Origin: Microcoleus sp. EPA2
GTDB lineage: Bacteria > Cyanobacteriota > Cyanobacteriia > Cyanobacteriales > Microcoleaceae
DNA length: 64,000 nt
Reading direction: 5' to 3'
Assembly (NCBI GenBank): GCA_020882975.1
Contig: JAHRFD010000006.1
Location: 160,963 to 224,962 of the forward strand
Position 1 is the stretch's first letter, and the number at the start of each line of letters is the position of its first letter. A model generated the notes under the pieces. It did no database searches, was not told the origin of the DNA, and saw only the letters and a program-made list of their open reading frames with translations. Positions 54,482 to 63,875 of this stretch are shown piece after piece. Both the position numbers and the translations under genes were made by a program.

Positions 54482-55996
54482 TCAAATTCGCGCTTCATCG
54501 AAATTATTCATCTCTCTATTCTCTCTCTCTGCGTTCTCTGCGTCCTCTGCGGTTACAAATTCCAAATCTGCCAGCAGCTCTAGATTCAGACAATTTAAAA
54601 CACTCGATTTGAGCGGACGCTTTTCATCCCAAAATACGATCGACGAATAAAACTTAATTGCAGCCGGTGAATTCAAAAGCTCAAAAGTTTGACGTGCAAC
54701 TCCCTCGTCGTCAAAGCCAAGAAAGTAAACAGTATCATCAAAAACCACAGGTTTATCAGCTATTTCACCAATTAATCTGAACTCCAATTTTTTGTAAAGC
54801 CCGCCGATCGCAATTTTCCAAGGTTTGAAAGTATAATCGCCCACTCCAAAAATCGCAAATCGAGGACTATTTTGATAAATTTTGCTTTTCCGATTATCTA
54901 GATATTGCCCGCGAGACTCCAGATAACACCAGGTTTTAGGAGCTATATTTTTGATATTTTCGGTTGATTCACCGATGAATTTTTGAGTAATTAGCATATA
55001 GCGATCGGTATCATTAATTCGATTTTGAGCAACACCAGATCCTTTGAGCATCGGAAACAGATAAGTTTCCTCAATATCGGCAATTTCTCCCAATGTATTT
55101 ACAAAATAATTGTCAATTTTCCGAAACTCCATCACATTCGAGCTGTCATGCTTTACACCCGATCGCCATTTAGTCCCTGAATTCACCGCATATAAATCGC
55201 TCACTTGACTAAAAGCATCTATATCCTTAACCAGCAGATTGTTGTGATATCCGATTCGGTGACAGTGTGAACTTTCTAAACTGCTAAATACATCACAGAA
55301 ATAGTTGCGCGAATGAGCGTCAAATTTGCAAACTAATAAACAAGCATCAACATGTGCATCAAAATATTTTTTAGCATCTATTGTATAAGTTGCACAGTCA
55401 GCGAGATTCAGTTTTTGAGAGTGAAGGTAATTCAATAACTTTCTGGCCGTCGAAGTCTTGCAAAGCATCGCCAGATCGGCATCGCGCTTTTGCAGCCATT
55501 GCACCGCCTGAATCAGCATCCATTCTGAGATATCAAAGTTACTCTTACCTGTGAGAGCATCTAAGCCTTTGTGACTTTGAAAGTTGTTTTTTTTAGGTAA
55601 GTTTTCGCTACGAATAGTTTCTTGTTGTGAGTTTGTCACCCAAGGAAAATTGCCTAGTACCAGCAGTCTATCAGTGGACTGACTGACTAAGGATTCCCAA
55701 TCAAACTGAAAGAAATCTCCGTGGAAAATATCACATCTCTCATCGTGAAATAATTGGTTATTAAGTCTAATTTGTGTTAAGTAATTTTGATTGATTTCAA
55801 CCCCGATAATCTTGGCTGCGGCTGGAAACGAATGTGCAGCAGCTTGAAGAAAATTACCGACACCGCACGTTGGCTCAATTATGGTGCCAGGATTGACATT
55901 AAGTTCTACTAATTTGCGGCACACCATCTCGGCTAATGCCGGCGGTGTCTGAAAATCGCCGTATTCTAGTCTTGTTTTGCGATCGTTGAAACTCAT
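54482..55996 (-). CDS. Solitary class I DNA methyltransferase
   Basis: A 504-residue N6-adenine-type DNA methyltransferase by motifs: FQTPPALAEMVCRKLVEL at the start, SAM motif I EPTCGVGNFLQAA, acidic strand IGVEINQNYL and catalytic motif LGNFPWVTN, a variant of N-P-P-Y/W. The C-terminal half resembles the target-recognition part of type II gamma-class enzymes. No restriction nuclease gene is adjacent, so it may be an orphan or the remnant of a system. The last 25 residues (AEDAENAERENREMN) come from a repeat family with CAGAGGACGCAGAG units that also occurs at 61525-61555, so the C-terminus was probably extended by a repeat insertion. Confidence 0.75.
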   Translation of the reverse strand: MSFNDRKTRLEYGDFQTPPALAEMVCRKLVELNVNPGTIIEPTCGVGNFLQAAAHSFPAAAKIIGVEINQNYLTQIRLNNQLFHDERCDIFHGDFFQFDWESLVSQSTDRLLVLGNFPWVTNSQQETIRSENLPKKNNFQSHKGLDALTGKSNFDISEWMLIQAVQWLQKRDADLAMLCKTSTARKLLNYLHSQKLNLADCATYTIDAKKYFDAHVDACLLVCKFDAHSRNYFCDVFSSLESSHCHRIGYHNNLLVKDIDAFSQVSDLYAVNSGTKWRSGVKHDSSNVMEFRKIDNYFVNTLGEIADIEETYLFPMLKGSGVAQNRINDTDRYMLITQKFIGESTENIKNIAPKTWCYLESRGQYLDNRKSKIYQNSPRFAIFGVGDYTFKPWKIAIGGLYKKLEFRLIGEIADKPVVFDDTVYFLGFDDEGVARQTFELLNSPAAIKFYSSIVFWDEKRPLKSSVLNCLNLELLADLEFVTAEDAENAERENREMNNFDEARI

Positions 55997-56107
55997 CGGT
56001 TATAGTTATAAACTGCGATCGCGCCTTGATTGCCTTTGCTATCTCTCCAATCAGCACCAGAATCTCAACTGAGATTGATGTTTCGCCATAAATCGGCGGT
56101 CGCAAAC

Positions 56108-56377
56108 CTATAATTCAATAGGAAATAGCTGGCGATCGGACAAACGATCTTCATCAAGAGCCTGAATCAGATACTGACCTGTTTCTTGCTGCTCTTCGCC
56201 ATCTTCTTCATCCATCCAAGATTGAAGCAGATTGACTGATTTTGTTTGCTTTTGTTTTAGCAGAATATGTTCTATCAGCAGTTGCAGAGTGTATGCTTCT
56301 GTCGAAAGCCCTTGCTCTTGAGCTCTTTGTGTTAAGTATTGCTCTATTTCTCGTGTCAGAGTGAGGGTGAGTGTCAT
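56108..56377 (-). CDS. Small antitoxin-like protein
   Basis: An 89-residue protein (starts MTLTLTLTREIEQYLTQRAQ). The strand-helix-helix N-terminus with LSTEAYTLQLLIEHILLKQK resembles ribbon-helix-helix antitoxin-type regulators; the second half is acidic. A toxin gene is not seen immediately next to it. Solitary antitoxin-like genes of this type are frequent in filamentous cyanobacteria. Confidence 0.6.
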   Translation of the reverse strand: MTLTLTLTREIEQYLTQRAQEQGLSTEAYTLQLLIEHILLKQKQTKSVNLLQSWMDEEDGEEQQETGQYLIQALDEDRLSDRQLFPIEL

Positions 56378-56523
56378 AGGTGTTTTTATAGCTATACTTT
56401 TATATTTTACAACCTACTAGGCTAAGCTGGCGATCGATCGTTGCCCATCACCCGCCGCAGATAACCTCTCGATCGCAACCAATAACTTTGATACGGTAGG
56501 GTGCATGGGCGTTGTTGTGCCGC

Positions 56524-56790
56524 TTATGCTGTAACCATTTCGGGTTTGATATCAGGTGATGCTGGCTCAAAGTATAACACCATGATTTGCTCTCTTTGCA
56601 GCCCGACAGATTCATAAGTGCGTCCGTTGCGATCGCTAAATTCCACCTCAAACGCTGCACCATCAGCCAACAGTTCCACCACTGTGCCAACTTGTCCGCG
56701 CCACAGGTTGTATTCAGGAATATCAACTGTCAAGGCAACGACATCGAGTAATTTAATTGTATTCTTTGCCACTTTTATTACCCCCGGCAC
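56524..56790 (-). CDS. DUF4926 family protein
   Basis: An 88-residue protein. The core IKLLDVVALTVDIPEYNLWR, then GQVGTVVELLADGAAFEVEF and SDRNGRTYESVGL, is characteristic of the DUF4926 family, small beta-rich proteins that often lie beside DUF6883-type partners as toxin-antitoxin-like pairs. No partner is visible here. Start could be ATG 56790 or an internal GTG six codons on. Confidence 0.75.
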   Translation of the reverse strand: MPGVIKVAKNTIKLLDVVALTVDIPEYNLWRGQVGTVVELLADGAAFEVEFSDRNGRTYESVGLQREQIMVLYFEPASPDIKPEMVTA

Positions 56791-56856
56791 TACAAAGGAT
56801 AGCAGGTTGTTAATCTCGGAATCTCTGAATAATGCTCAATGACTTCAAATCTACAT

Positions 56857-57084
56857 TCAAGCAAACAGCAAGTTTTCTACTAGAGTTTTAGGTGCTGGGA
56901 GAGATTTACCATCTACCTGATATTCTTCAACTAAAAGCTCTAATACCTCTACAGCATTCTGCAAAGCTTGTTCGTAAGTATCTCCGTGAGTGTGGAACTG
57001 CTGAGATGGAAAATCAGGTAAGTGAACTAGGTAGCAATTATCTTCATCCGACCATTGAATAACAATTATATAAGGTAATTTCAT
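56857..57084 (-). CDS. hicB: HicB-family antitoxin
   Basis: A 75-residue HicB-like protein: YIIVIQWSDEDNCYLVHLPD and then THGDTYEQALQNAVEVLELL, the pseudo-RNase H fold that masks HicA. It lacks an extra DNA-binding domain, as in short HicB forms. Overlaps hicA by 4 bp and is translated after it. Confidence 0.85.
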   Translation of the reverse strand: MKLPYIIVIQWSDEDNCYLVHLPDFPSQQFHTHGDTYEQALQNAVEVLELLVEEYQVDGKSLPAPKTLVENLLFA

Positions 57085-57305
57085 GATTCTGATTCCTCTT
57101 CTTCAATTGCTTTCAATATTCCAAGTTTTCGATTAACTTCTCTCTCTAAATAAAGTTTCGCATCATCGCCATCATTTCCAGCAATGGTAATCGGTTCATT
57201 TGGTAGTAAAGAATGAACCCATCTTGTATGACTGCCTTTTGCCGAACGATAAGTAAACCCAGCTTTTAGCAACAGGCTTTTGAGTTCTCTAATCTTTTTG
57301 GGCAT
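57081..57305 (-). CDS. hicA: HicA-family mRNA interferase toxin
   Basis: A 74-residue HicA-type toxin: KIRELKSLLLKAGFTYRSAK, then GSHTRWVH with the catalytic histidine, ITIAGNDGD and a basic-acidic tail. HicA cuts mRNA independent of translation, and HicB neutralises it. The toxin is upstream of the antitoxin, the usual HicAB order. It sits 184 bp from ndhJ, at the border between accessory and core genes. Confidence 0.87.
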   Translation of the reverse strand: MPKKIRELKSLLLKAGFTYRSAKGSHTRWVHSLLPNEPITIAGNDGDDAKLYLEREVNRKLGILKAIEEEESES

Positions 57306-57421
57306 AAGCAGACATTAAAAATGTGGCAAGGTGACGGTCACACTTTCATCATATCCCAAAAAGTTTCGTGAAGCGAAGCTATCCCGTAGGGAATCGACCT
57401 TTCCCGAAAATTGCACAAAAA

Positions 57422-57452
57422 TTGCACCCACTCCTCAAAGAAGTGGGTGCAA
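57422..57452 (-). terminator. Terminator of the ndhCKJ operon
   Basis: TTGCACCCACT (57422-57432) pairs with AGTGGGTGCAA (57442-57452), loop of nine; on the minus strand it is followed by TTTTTG. It is 38 bp past the ndhJ stop. Confidence 0.8.
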
Positions 57453-57489
57453 AACGACCAAATGTATTTTGAGCTAAAAACTCAAAACT

Positions 57490-57993
57490 TTAATAAGCGT
57501 CTTGCAATTCGTAAAAATCAGGGGAAATGTAATCCTTCCGCAGCGGCCAGCCTACCCAATCTTCGTTCATCAAAATCCGTTTCAGATTCGGATGTCCTTC
57601 ATAAACTATGCCGTACATATCGTAGGATTCCCGCTCTTGAAAGTCTGCTGCTTTCCAAATCCAGTAGACTGATGGCACTCTCGGATCTTCGCGGGGAATG
57701 AATACTTTGACGCGGACTTCTTCAGGCTTGGAAGCATTATCTGTCAGTTTCACCAAGTGGTAAACGCTGACTAAATCTTGTCCGGGGCCTTGGTCGTAGG
57801 CGCACTGGCACTGCATATAATTGAACCCGTAGGCGTACAGCGCTGTTGACATGGGAATTAAGAAGTCGCGATCGACCTTTAATATTTCCACGCCCAAATT
57901 ATCAGCCGCTAAAGCTTCGTGTTCAAAGCCATTCTGAGTCAGCCACTGGGAAACCTTCCCAGCTTCAACAATTGAGGTTTCTGTCTCAGCCAC
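57490..57993 (-). CDS. ndhJ: NAD(P)H-quinone oxidoreductase subunit J
   Basis: A 167-residue subunit of the photosynthetic complex I (NDH-1) peripheral arm in the thylakoid membrane, used for cyclic electron flow and respiration. Family features: [20 protein letters not shown], then [13 protein letters not shown] and [20 protein letters not shown]. Overlaps ndhK by 8 bp and ends the ndhC-ndhK-ndhJ operon. Full length. Confidence 0.96.
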   Translation of the reverse strand: MAETETSIVEAGKVSQWLTQNGFEHEALAADNLGVEILKVDRDFLIPMSTALYAYGFNYMQCQCAYDQGPGQDLVSVYHLVKLTDNASKPEEVRVKVFIPREDPRVPSVYWIWKAADFQERESYDMYGIVYEGHPNLKRILMNEDWVGWPLRKDYISPDFYELQDAY

Positions 57994-58711
57994 GTTCTAC
58001 CTCCTGTTTTTGTGCAGTCAGCAAAGCTGGTGGTACGGGCATTCCCATCGCTTCCGTCAATTCCTTCGGTGGCGCCATCCGGCCGGGAATTGACAAATAT
58101 TTGCCATCCAAAATGTCGTCTACTACTTTCATTTTGTGGGGTCTGGTGTAGTAGCGGTGGGTGGGCAGCAAGTTTGCCCGTTCTTGCATCGAGTCGTTGG
58201 CGATTTTTTTCCGCAGTTTGATGATTGCGTCAATAATCGCTTCTGGGCGGGGGGGACAGCCTGGTATGTACACATCTACGGGAATCAGTTTGTCAACGCC
58301 TCTGACTGCTGTGGGGGAGTCTACGCTGAACATTCCGCCGGTGATCGTGCACGCGCCCATGGCGATCACGTATTTGGGTTCGGGCATTTGTTCGTACAGC
58401 CGCACCAAGATGGGGGCGTACTTCATGGTGATCGTGCCGGCCGTGATTAGCAAGTCGGCTTGTCGTGGGCTCGATCGCGGTACTAAGCCAAAGCGATCGA
58501 AGTCAAAGCGCGAACCAATCAAAGCTGCAAATTCGATGAAGCAGCAAGCAGTGCCGTAAAGCAGCGGCCACAGGCTAGAAAGTCTCGCCCAATTATAGAG
58601 GTCATCCACCGTAGTTAGGATGACATTCTCTGATAATTCCGAGGTGACTTCCGGCCGACTCGCGGGGTTGACAATTAGGGATTTTTGTGATTTGTCAGAA
58701 CTTAAGACCAT
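57986..58711 (-). CDS. ndhK: NAD(P)H-quinone oxidoreductase subunit K
   Basis: A 241-residue iron-sulfur subunit of NDH-1. The N2 cluster ligands are in view: GTACCFIEF (two adjacent cysteines), [12 protein letters not shown] and [12 protein letters not shown]. Start chosen at ATG 58711 ([10 protein letters not shown]), which overlaps ndhC by 10 bp; an in-frame upstream ATG at 58822 would add 37 residues with no family match. Confidence 0.96.
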   Translation of the reverse strand: MVLSSDKSQKSLIVNPASRPEVTSELSENVILTTVDDLYNWARLSSLWPLLYGTACCFIEFAALIGSRFDFDRFGLVPRSSPRQADLLITAGTITMKYAPILVRLYEQMPEPKYVIAMGACTITGGMFSVDSPTAVRGVDKLIPVDVYIPGCPPRPEAIIDAIIKLRKKIANDSMQERANLLPTHRYYTRPHKMKVVDDILDGKYLSIPGRMAPPKELTEAMGMPVPPALLTAQKQEVERG

Positions 58712-59064
58712 TCCAAGGCTCCTTTGCGCCATGCATAGACAAGAGCAATAACGAGGATCGTGATAAAAAACAGGGCTTCGATAAAAGCCAACAGTCCTAG
58801 CTGGTTGAAAGCAACCGCCCAAGGATAGAGGAAGACGGTCTCTACATCGAAGATGACGAAGACCAGGGCGAACATATAATATCGGATGTTGAACTGAATC
58901 CAGGCTCCGCCGATCGGCTCGACGCCAGATTCGTAGGTGGTCCGTCGGTCGTAGGGACGACTTTTGGGGCGCAGTACCTTCGCCGCCGTGAGGGCGAGGA
59001 TAGGGACTAGGCTGGAAATTAACAGGAAGCCTAAGAAATACTCGTAGCCGCTAAGTGCAAACAC
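58702..59064 (-). CDS. ndhC: NAD(P)H-quinone oxidoreductase subunit 3
   Basis: A 120-residue hydrophobic NDH-1 subunit with three membrane segments: the first near residues 9-28 ([20 protein letters not shown]), the second at [20 protein letters not shown], the third at [19 protein letters not shown]. First gene of the ndhC-ndhK-ndhJ operon, divergent from rubA. Confidence 0.96.
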   Translation of the reverse strand: MFALSGYEYFLGFLLISSLVPILALTAAKVLRPKSRPYDRRTTYESGVEPIGGAWIQFNIRYYMFALVFVIFDVETVFLYPWAVAFNQLGLLAFIEALFFITILVIALVYAWRKGALEWS

Positions 59065-59225
59065 GGTGAATAATTACTGCCTCTGTGAAAGGGTTCTGTA
59101 ACTTGTCTTTACATTATATAGATTCTGGGTAGCTAAAATTACGAGTTAGTTGAGATTAATCGCCCGTGTTCTGCAATAATTTTTAATGTATATTTTAAGA
59201 TTAGCTAGCCTATTCTTTTCGATCT

Positions 59226-59561
59226 ATGAGCGATCAAGCCACTGAGACTAAAAACCTCGATCGGCACGAGTGCCGCGCCTGCGGCTACGTCTACGATCCG
59301 AAAAAAGGGAATCCTAAAAATGACATCGCCCCTGGCACAGCTTTTGAAGATTTGCCCGCTACTTGGGTGTGTCCCGTTTGCGCGGGCCGCAAGTCGGTCT
59401 TTCAAAATCTGGGTCAGATGGAAGGAGTATCGGGATTTAAGGCAAATCAGCGCTACGGTGTCGGCGTCAACGGCATGACCGAAGGTCAGAAAAGTTTACT
59501 GATTTTTGGCGGCTTGGTCGTTGGTTTCTTGTTTTTACTTAGTATGTATGGTTTGCAGTAA
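59226..59561 (+). CDS. rubA: Membrane-anchored rubredoxin RubA
   Basis: A 111-residue rubredoxin needed for assembly of photosystem reaction centres. The iron site uses CRACGY and CPVC (four cysteines); a C-terminal membrane helix (LLIFGGLVVGFLFLLSMYGL) anchors it in the thylakoid. It precedes ycf48 and psbEFLJ in the usual cyanobacterial order; ycf48 overlaps its end. Confidence 0.95.
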   Translation: MSDQATETKNLDRHECRACGYVYDPKKGNPKNDIAPGTAFEDLPATWVCPVCAGRKSVFQNLGQMEGVSGFKANQRYGVGVNGMTEGQKSLLIFGGLVVGFLFLLSMYGLQ

Positions 59562-60561
59562 GACGATTGTGAGATTTTGGCAACGAATTGTAATTTTATT
59601 GAGTGCGGCACTCATCTGTGCCAGTTGCAGCACCATTGGTTCTGTGAGTTACAACCCTTGGCAGGTAATTTCCTTGCCGACAGAAGCTAATTTGCAGGAT
59701 ATTGCCTTTACGGACAATGGTCAGCACGGCTGGGTTGTGGGTTCTGAGGCGACTCTGTTTGAAACTGTTGACGGCGGCTCTAATTGGAAACCGATCGCCC
59801 TGGATATCGACGATACCAGGTCGCGTTTTTCTGCGGTGAGTTTTTCCGGTTCCGAAGGCTGGATAGTCGGTCAGCCTTCAGTTTTGCTCCACACAGAGGA
59901 TGAGGGCAAATCTTGGACTCGGATTGCTTTGAGTTCTCAGTTACCGGGTTCTCCTAGTACGATCGTTGCCCAGGGCCCCAACTCGGCAGAAATGACGACG
60001 GATGTGGGGGCGATTTACCGGACGACTGACGGTGGCAAAAATTGGAAAGCTGTCGTTCAAGATTCCTTTGGAGTCGTTCGCAATATCAACCGTTCTGAAG
60101 ACGGGCAGTATGTTGCAGTCTCATCCAAGGGCAATTTCTATTCGGTGTGGAAACCAGGACAGAATACTTGGGAACCTCACAACCGCAATAGTTCTCGTCG
60201 CTTGCAAAATATGGGCTTTACCAAGGATGGGCGTTTGTGGATGCTCGCCCGTGGTGGTCAAATTCAGTTTAGTGACCCCTCTAATCCTGAAGGTTGGGGA
60301 AAACCGTTTTTTCCCGATCGCAAAGCGAGTTGGGGTTTACTAGATATGGCTTACCGGACTGATAATGAAGTTTGGGTAGCCGGCGGCGGCGGCAATTTGC
60401 TGTGCAGTTTGGATGGCGGGAAAACTTGGCAAAAAGACCGCGAAGTAGAAGATGTTCCTGCTAATTTTTACAGGATTGTCTTTATGGGCCCAGAACGCGG
60501 ATTTGTGATCGGCGCCAACGGTACTCTACTTAAATATCAAGGTTCCGCGCAAGCTGCTTGA
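59548..60561 (+). CDS. ycf48: Photosystem II assembly factor Ycf48 (HCF136)
   Basis: A 337-residue exported protein. After a signal with IVILLSAALICASCSTIG, it carries the seven-bladed beta-propeller of BNR/Asp-box repeats (DGGSNWKPI, EDEGKSWTRI, DGGKNWKAV, DGGKTWQKD). It assists D1 insertion and reaction centre assembly at the lumenal side. The cysteine in CASCS may be lipid-modified, though the lipobox is imperfect. Start at ATG 59548 (MVCSKTIV) overlaps the rubA stop, giving translational coupling. Confidence 0.92.
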   Translation: MVCSKTIVRFWQRIVILLSAALICASCSTIGSVSYNPWQVISLPTEANLQDIAFTDNGQHGWVVGSEATLFETVDGGSNWKPIALDIDDTRSRFSAVSFSGSEGWIVGQPSVLLHTEDEGKSWTRIALSSQLPGSPSTIVAQGPNSAEMTTDVGAIYRTTDGGKNWKAVVQDSFGVVRNINRSEDGQYVAVSSKGNFYSVWKPGQNTWEPHNRNSSRRLQNMGFTKDGRLWMLARGGQIQFSDPSNPEGWGKPFFPDRKASWGLLDMAYRTDNEVWVAGGGGNLLCSLDGGKTWQKDREVEDVPANFYRIVFMGPERGFVIGANGTLLKYQGSAQAA

Positions 60562-60614
60562 TAGTAGAATAGTGATAGAGATTGTCTGTAGATTTGTTGA
60601 AAGGAGAATTTGAG

Positions 60615-60863
60615 ATGGCCGGTACAACTGGAGAACGTCCCTTTGGTGACATTATTACAAGTGTCCGTTATTGGGTAATTCACAGCATCACCATTCCAGC
60701 TTTGTTTATTGCTGGATGGCTGTTTGTGCAGACTGGTTTGGCCTATGATGCTTTTGGCACTCCTCGCCCTAACCAGTATTTCACCCCGCAACGGGAAGAA
60801 GTGCCGATTATTTCGGATCGCTTTGAAGCTAAAAAACAAGTAGATCAGTTCATTGCCAAGTAA
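60615..60863 (+). CDS. psbE: Cytochrome b559 alpha subunit
   Basis: An 82-residue photosystem II protein with the heme-ligand histidine in [16 protein letters not shown] and one membrane helix. A strong ribosome binding site (AAAGGAG) precedes ATG 60615. First gene of psbE-psbF-psbL-psbJ. Confidence 0.97.
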   Translation: MAGTTGERPFGDIITSVRYWVIHSITIPALFIAGWLFVQTGLAYDAFGTPRPNQYFTPQREEVPIISDRFEAKKQVDQFIAK

Positions 60864-60884
60864 TTTAACAAGGAGTTAGAAAAA

Positions 60885-61022
60885 ATGACTGGCAGAACCC
60901 CCAACAATGAGCCGATTTCCTATCCGATTTTTACGGTACGGTGGTTGGCAGTTCATACTTTAGGTGTCCCAACTCTTTTCTTTTTGGGCGCGATCGCAGC
61001 AATGCAATTTATTCAACGATAG
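60885..61022 (+). CDS. psbF: Cytochrome b559 beta subunit
   Basis: A 45-residue photosystem II protein, translated by me as [20 protein letters not shown] then [20 protein letters not shown] and QFIQR. The histidine in LAVHTLG is the second heme ligand. Preceded by AAGGAGTTAG; 21 bp after psbE. Confidence 0.97.
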   Translation: MTGRTPNNEPISYPIFTVRWLAVHTLGVPTLFFLGAIAAMQFIQR

Positions 61023-61035
61023 ATAGGAGTTTACA

Positions 61036-61158
61036 ATGCCTGAGCGCGTTCCTAATCCCAATGAGCAGCCTGTTGAATTAAACCGGACTTCTCTTTATTT
61101 GGGTTTGTTGCTGATTTTTGTTTTAGGTATTTTGTTTTCCAGTTACTTCTTTAACTAA
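61036..61158 (+). CDS. psbL: Photosystem II protein L
   Basis: A 40-residue single-helix protein: [20 protein letters not shown] then [20 protein letters not shown]. It stabilises the plastoquinone side of photosystem II. One residue longer than the usual 39. 13 bp after psbF, with a TAGGAG ribosome binding site. Confidence 0.97.
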   Translation: MPERVPNPNEQPVELNRTSLYLGLLLIFVLGILFSSYFFN

Positions 61159-61295
61159 CTGGTCTTTGAATTTGATGTCGATTAAAGGCAGTTTGACAAA
61201 GCCTGTAAGAATTACCATGTGGTAGTTTCTTGATAATCCCTGCCCCCAAAAGCCGGGAAGCGTCAATTTAGTTGTGAATTAGTGAGGTTATGGCT

Positions 61296-61415
61296 ATGTC
61301 TAGTGGTGGCAGAATTCCTTTGTGGCTAGTAGCTACTGTAGCTGGCCTCGGTGCTCTAAGCATTTTGGCTCTTTTCTTCTACGGTGCTTATGCCGGTTTA
61401 GGTTCTTCGATGTAA
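61296..61415 (+). CDS. psbJ: Photosystem II protein J
   Basis: A 39-residue single-helix protein: [20 protein letters not shown] then [19 protein letters not shown]. It is needed for electron flow from QA to the plastoquinone pool. An in-frame ATG six bases upstream (61290) would add MA. The gap to psbL (137 bp) is wider than the other gaps in the operon. Confidence 0.96.
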   Translation: MSSGGRIPLWLVATVAGLGALSILALFFYGAYAGLGSSM

Positions 61416-61442
61416 GGAGAATCCGACGTACTTTATGCGTCT

Positions 61443-61475
61443 AACCCCCCTTGTTTAAGCAAGGGGGGTTTTATT
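61443..61475 (+). terminator. Terminator of the psbEFLJ operon
   Basis: AACCCCCCTTG and CAAGGGGGGTT form an 11-bp stem around TTTAAG, followed by TTATTTAT. It is 28 bp past the psbJ stop. Confidence 0.9.
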
Positions 61476-61520
61476 TATCAAAAAATTGGGTAATGTTAAT
61501 TCCGGTTGTATCGGAATTAT

Positions 61521-61566
61521 TAAACCACAGAGGACACAGAGGACACAGAGAAAGAGAAGAGAGAAA
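61521..61566 (+). repeat. CAGAGGACACAGAG repeat copy
   Basis: CCACAGAGGACACAGAGGAC then ACAGAGAAAGAGAAGAGAGA. The same type of repeat, with CAGAGGACGCAGAGAACGCA, occurs on the minus strand at about 54515-54555, at the 3' end of the methyltransferase gene. A dispersed repeat family of filamentous cyanobacteria. Confidence 0.75.
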
Positions 61567-61642
61567 TCATAATTCCGATGTCAACGGATTTGATATAAAA
61601 ACCCCATTTTTCAATAGGGCTTTGCCTTTATCATTGTCGAGC

Positions 61643-63673
61643 TTAAAAACTAAACTGCGTGCGCAAATTGCCTACAAAAATAGTCGGATTGTTGTCAAAA
61701 TTATTGGCATTACCAATCACATAAAATGCCGGCACAATCGAAATATTGTCGGTAACTGGCAAATAATAATTTGCTTCAATTTCATACTGAGTACCCCCAT
61801 TGCCGCCCCCAGAAATCAGAAATCTGCGACCGCCGGTAACGTCGAAGGGTACTAAAAATGACATCGTAAACAAAGCCCCTTTTTTGATTAAATCGGGAAA
61901 CGCTACTCCTAACTGATAAGATTGAGTTTTAATCGTGCCATCAGGTCGATTAGTTCGGGGAAATATATTGGTTTCGCCGTAGCCATAGCGACCGAATAGA
62001 CCGAAACGGCGAGTGACAGACCAATCGAAATTGAAACTAAAAGTATTCGCAGTAGCATCGCCAACTTTCCCGCCGAAACCGTCATCTGCCAAACCATTAA
62101 TCGGTTTACCAACCGGGGCACCAATTAGTCCGCCTATTTGTCGAATGTTGGAACGAGAGTAGAGAAAGCGCAAATTTGCCCGATCGCTCGGACTAAAGGT
62201 TAACTCAACGGTACTCGTATTCGTCGCATTAAACAAGCCTTGAGATGGATTAGAAGCTGAGTTAAATACTGAAGAAGGTAAAAATTCCATACTCTCCCCC
62301 AAATAGCCAAAACTCAGTTTAAATTGGCGACTCAGTTCCCACAACGCCAAAGCACCAGCACCGCGTTTAGTAGCAGTTAACAATGTGCTGTTGTTAGAAT
62401 TAAAGCTACTTGCACCATCGACAAAAAAGTTAAATTTATTGTTGTCAAAGTAGCGATAGAAATTAATTCGGGGACCGATTACTAATTGCAAGTTGTTAGT
62501 AACTGGAAACCGATAGGAAAGTTCTCGCAGGATTACTTCATTAGGATTATTTCCTGATGTTTGATCCAGAAACGGAGTTCCAAATGTATTGAACAAACCC
62601 GCAGAAGTAAATTGATTGGCTGGGGAATTGCCATTGCCTACTGCTAATTGCGTTATCAACTGGTCTTTGCCTGTAAAAGAAGTATTCAAAGTCAACCAAA
62701 CTAACTGACTGAAAGTAACTTCTGGGTTGTCTACTTTCTGCACAATTGGTCTATTTGTTACAGGGTCTCTTCCGGCTGGACGAGTCGGTAAAGCAGCTTT
62801 TGTGTCGGTAGTTTCTACTCTAATTTTATCATTTGCCCAAGCTCCCGTCACGTTGAACCAGGCAAATCCACTGAGTTTAGTTGTAGTCGAAAATTGGTTG
62901 GCTTCTAGTTCGGAAGTGCGTGCTTCTAAAGCATCAACTCGTCCCCTTAATGTCGCCAATTCGGCGGCAAAGTCTTCTTGCAATTTTTGGACGGCAAGTA
63001 AATCTTCTTTCTTGACTAAATTCGCGGTTGATGTACCAATTTGTTTGGTGATTTGGTCTAAGCAGGCGTTTAATCCCGCAGCAAATTCGTAGCGAGTCAT
63101 GGCCCGGTTGCCGCGGAATGTACCATCGGGATATCCTGCAATACAGCCGTATCTTTCTACCAAGGATTGTAAGGCGCCAAAAGCCCAGTCTGTTGGTCGC
63201 ACGTCAGACAGTTGGGAAACAGATGTGACTTGTGCTGCATCTTGTTGTATACTGAGGTCATCAGCGCTGTTAGTCTCGCTGCTAAGATCGGCAACTGCGC
63301 CAACTTCAGAAACTTTTTGAGACTGAGGAAAGTTTGTAGTTTCTAACTCTTTTGGGGGCAATTCACGGATTGTCCCCATTATTTTGGGTTCTATGGTTGT
63401 GACTGTCTCTGCTGTCTGTGTTGGTGCTAAAGTGCGATCGGCTACGGAGTCAATCTCTGTAATTGTCCCCCTAAGCTGGGATGGTTCAAACTCAACCGCT
63501 TTCTGGGTTGGCTCTGAGGAAATCTCCTGGACGGTACTACTTTCTAGGGCAAGTTCTGGATTTGAGTTATCTTGAACTTGAGCAATTGTGGCGATCGGAC
63601 TCAAAGGCACTGCGAGACCAGAAATCAATAAAGACAACCACAAAACTGGAAACGAATTTGTATTGTTCGCCAT
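61643..63673 (-). CDS. SLH-domain outer-membrane porin (OprB type, iron-uptake porin group)
   Basis: A 676-residue outer-membrane porin. A Sec signal (FPVLWLSLLISGLAVPLSPI) opens the protein. About 130 residues of low-complexity linker come next. An SLH domain (LSDVRPTDWAFGALQSLVER, GCIAGYPDGTFRGNRAMTRY) anchors it to peptidoglycan. A coiled coil follows (LQEDFAAELATLRGRVDALE). The C-terminal 400 residues form a beta-barrel of OprB type that ends in the aromatic NLRTQFSF. Such porins pass small solutes or inorganic ions; the iron association is a family label and not shown here. Start ATG 63673 (MANNTNSF) over an upstream ATG at 63694. Confidence 0.88.
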   Translation of the reverse strand: MANNTNSFPVLWLSLLISGLAVPLSPIATIAQVQDNSNPELALESSTVQEISSEPTQKAVEFEPSQLRGTITEIDSVADRTLAPTQTAETVTTIEPKIMGTIRELPPKELETTNFPQSQKVSEVGAVADLSSETNSADDLSIQQDAAQVTSVSQLSDVRPTDWAFGALQSLVERYGCIAGYPDGTFRGNRAMTRYEFAAGLNACLDQITKQIGTSTANLVKKEDLLAVQKLQEDFAAELATLRGRVDALEARTSELEANQFSTTTKLSGFAWFNVTGAWANDKIRVETTDTKAALPTRPAGRDPVTNRPIVQKVDNPEVTFSQLVWLTLNTSFTGKDQLITQLAVGNGNSPANQFTSAGLFNTFGTPFLDQTSGNNPNEVILRELSYRFPVTNNLQLVIGPRINFYRYFDNNKFNFFVDGASSFNSNNSTLLTATKRGAGALALWELSRQFKLSFGYLGESMEFLPSSVFNSASNPSQGLFNATNTSTVELTFSPSDRANLRFLYSRSNIRQIGGLIGAPVGKPINGLADDGFGGKVGDATANTFSFNFDWSVTRRFGLFGRYGYGETNIFPRTNRPDGTIKTQSYQLGVAFPDLIKKGALFTMSFLVPFDVTGGRRFLISGGGNGGTQYEIEANYYLPVTDNISIVPAFYVIGNANNFDNNPTIFVGNLRTQFSF

Positions 63674-63875
63674 CACACTCACACCACTTATCATAAATTT
63701 AGAAAGCTTAACTTAACAGGAAATGCGCAATTCCAATGTAGCAATTGATACAAAATTTTTTAAGAAGGAAAGCTGAAACCCTTTATTTTATTAAATGATA
63801 ACCATTAGTTATCACCATAAATACGAGAAAACCTCCGACTAAAAAAACCTGATTTTTCAGCAAATTTACGGAATT

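Noticed and set aside
55899..56105. 68-codon minus-strand frame upstream of the methyltransferase
   Set aside because: Overlaps the start of the methyltransferase out of frame; no protein features.
56448..56726. 92-codon minus-strand frame
   Set aside because: Out of frame with the better supported DUF4926 gene.
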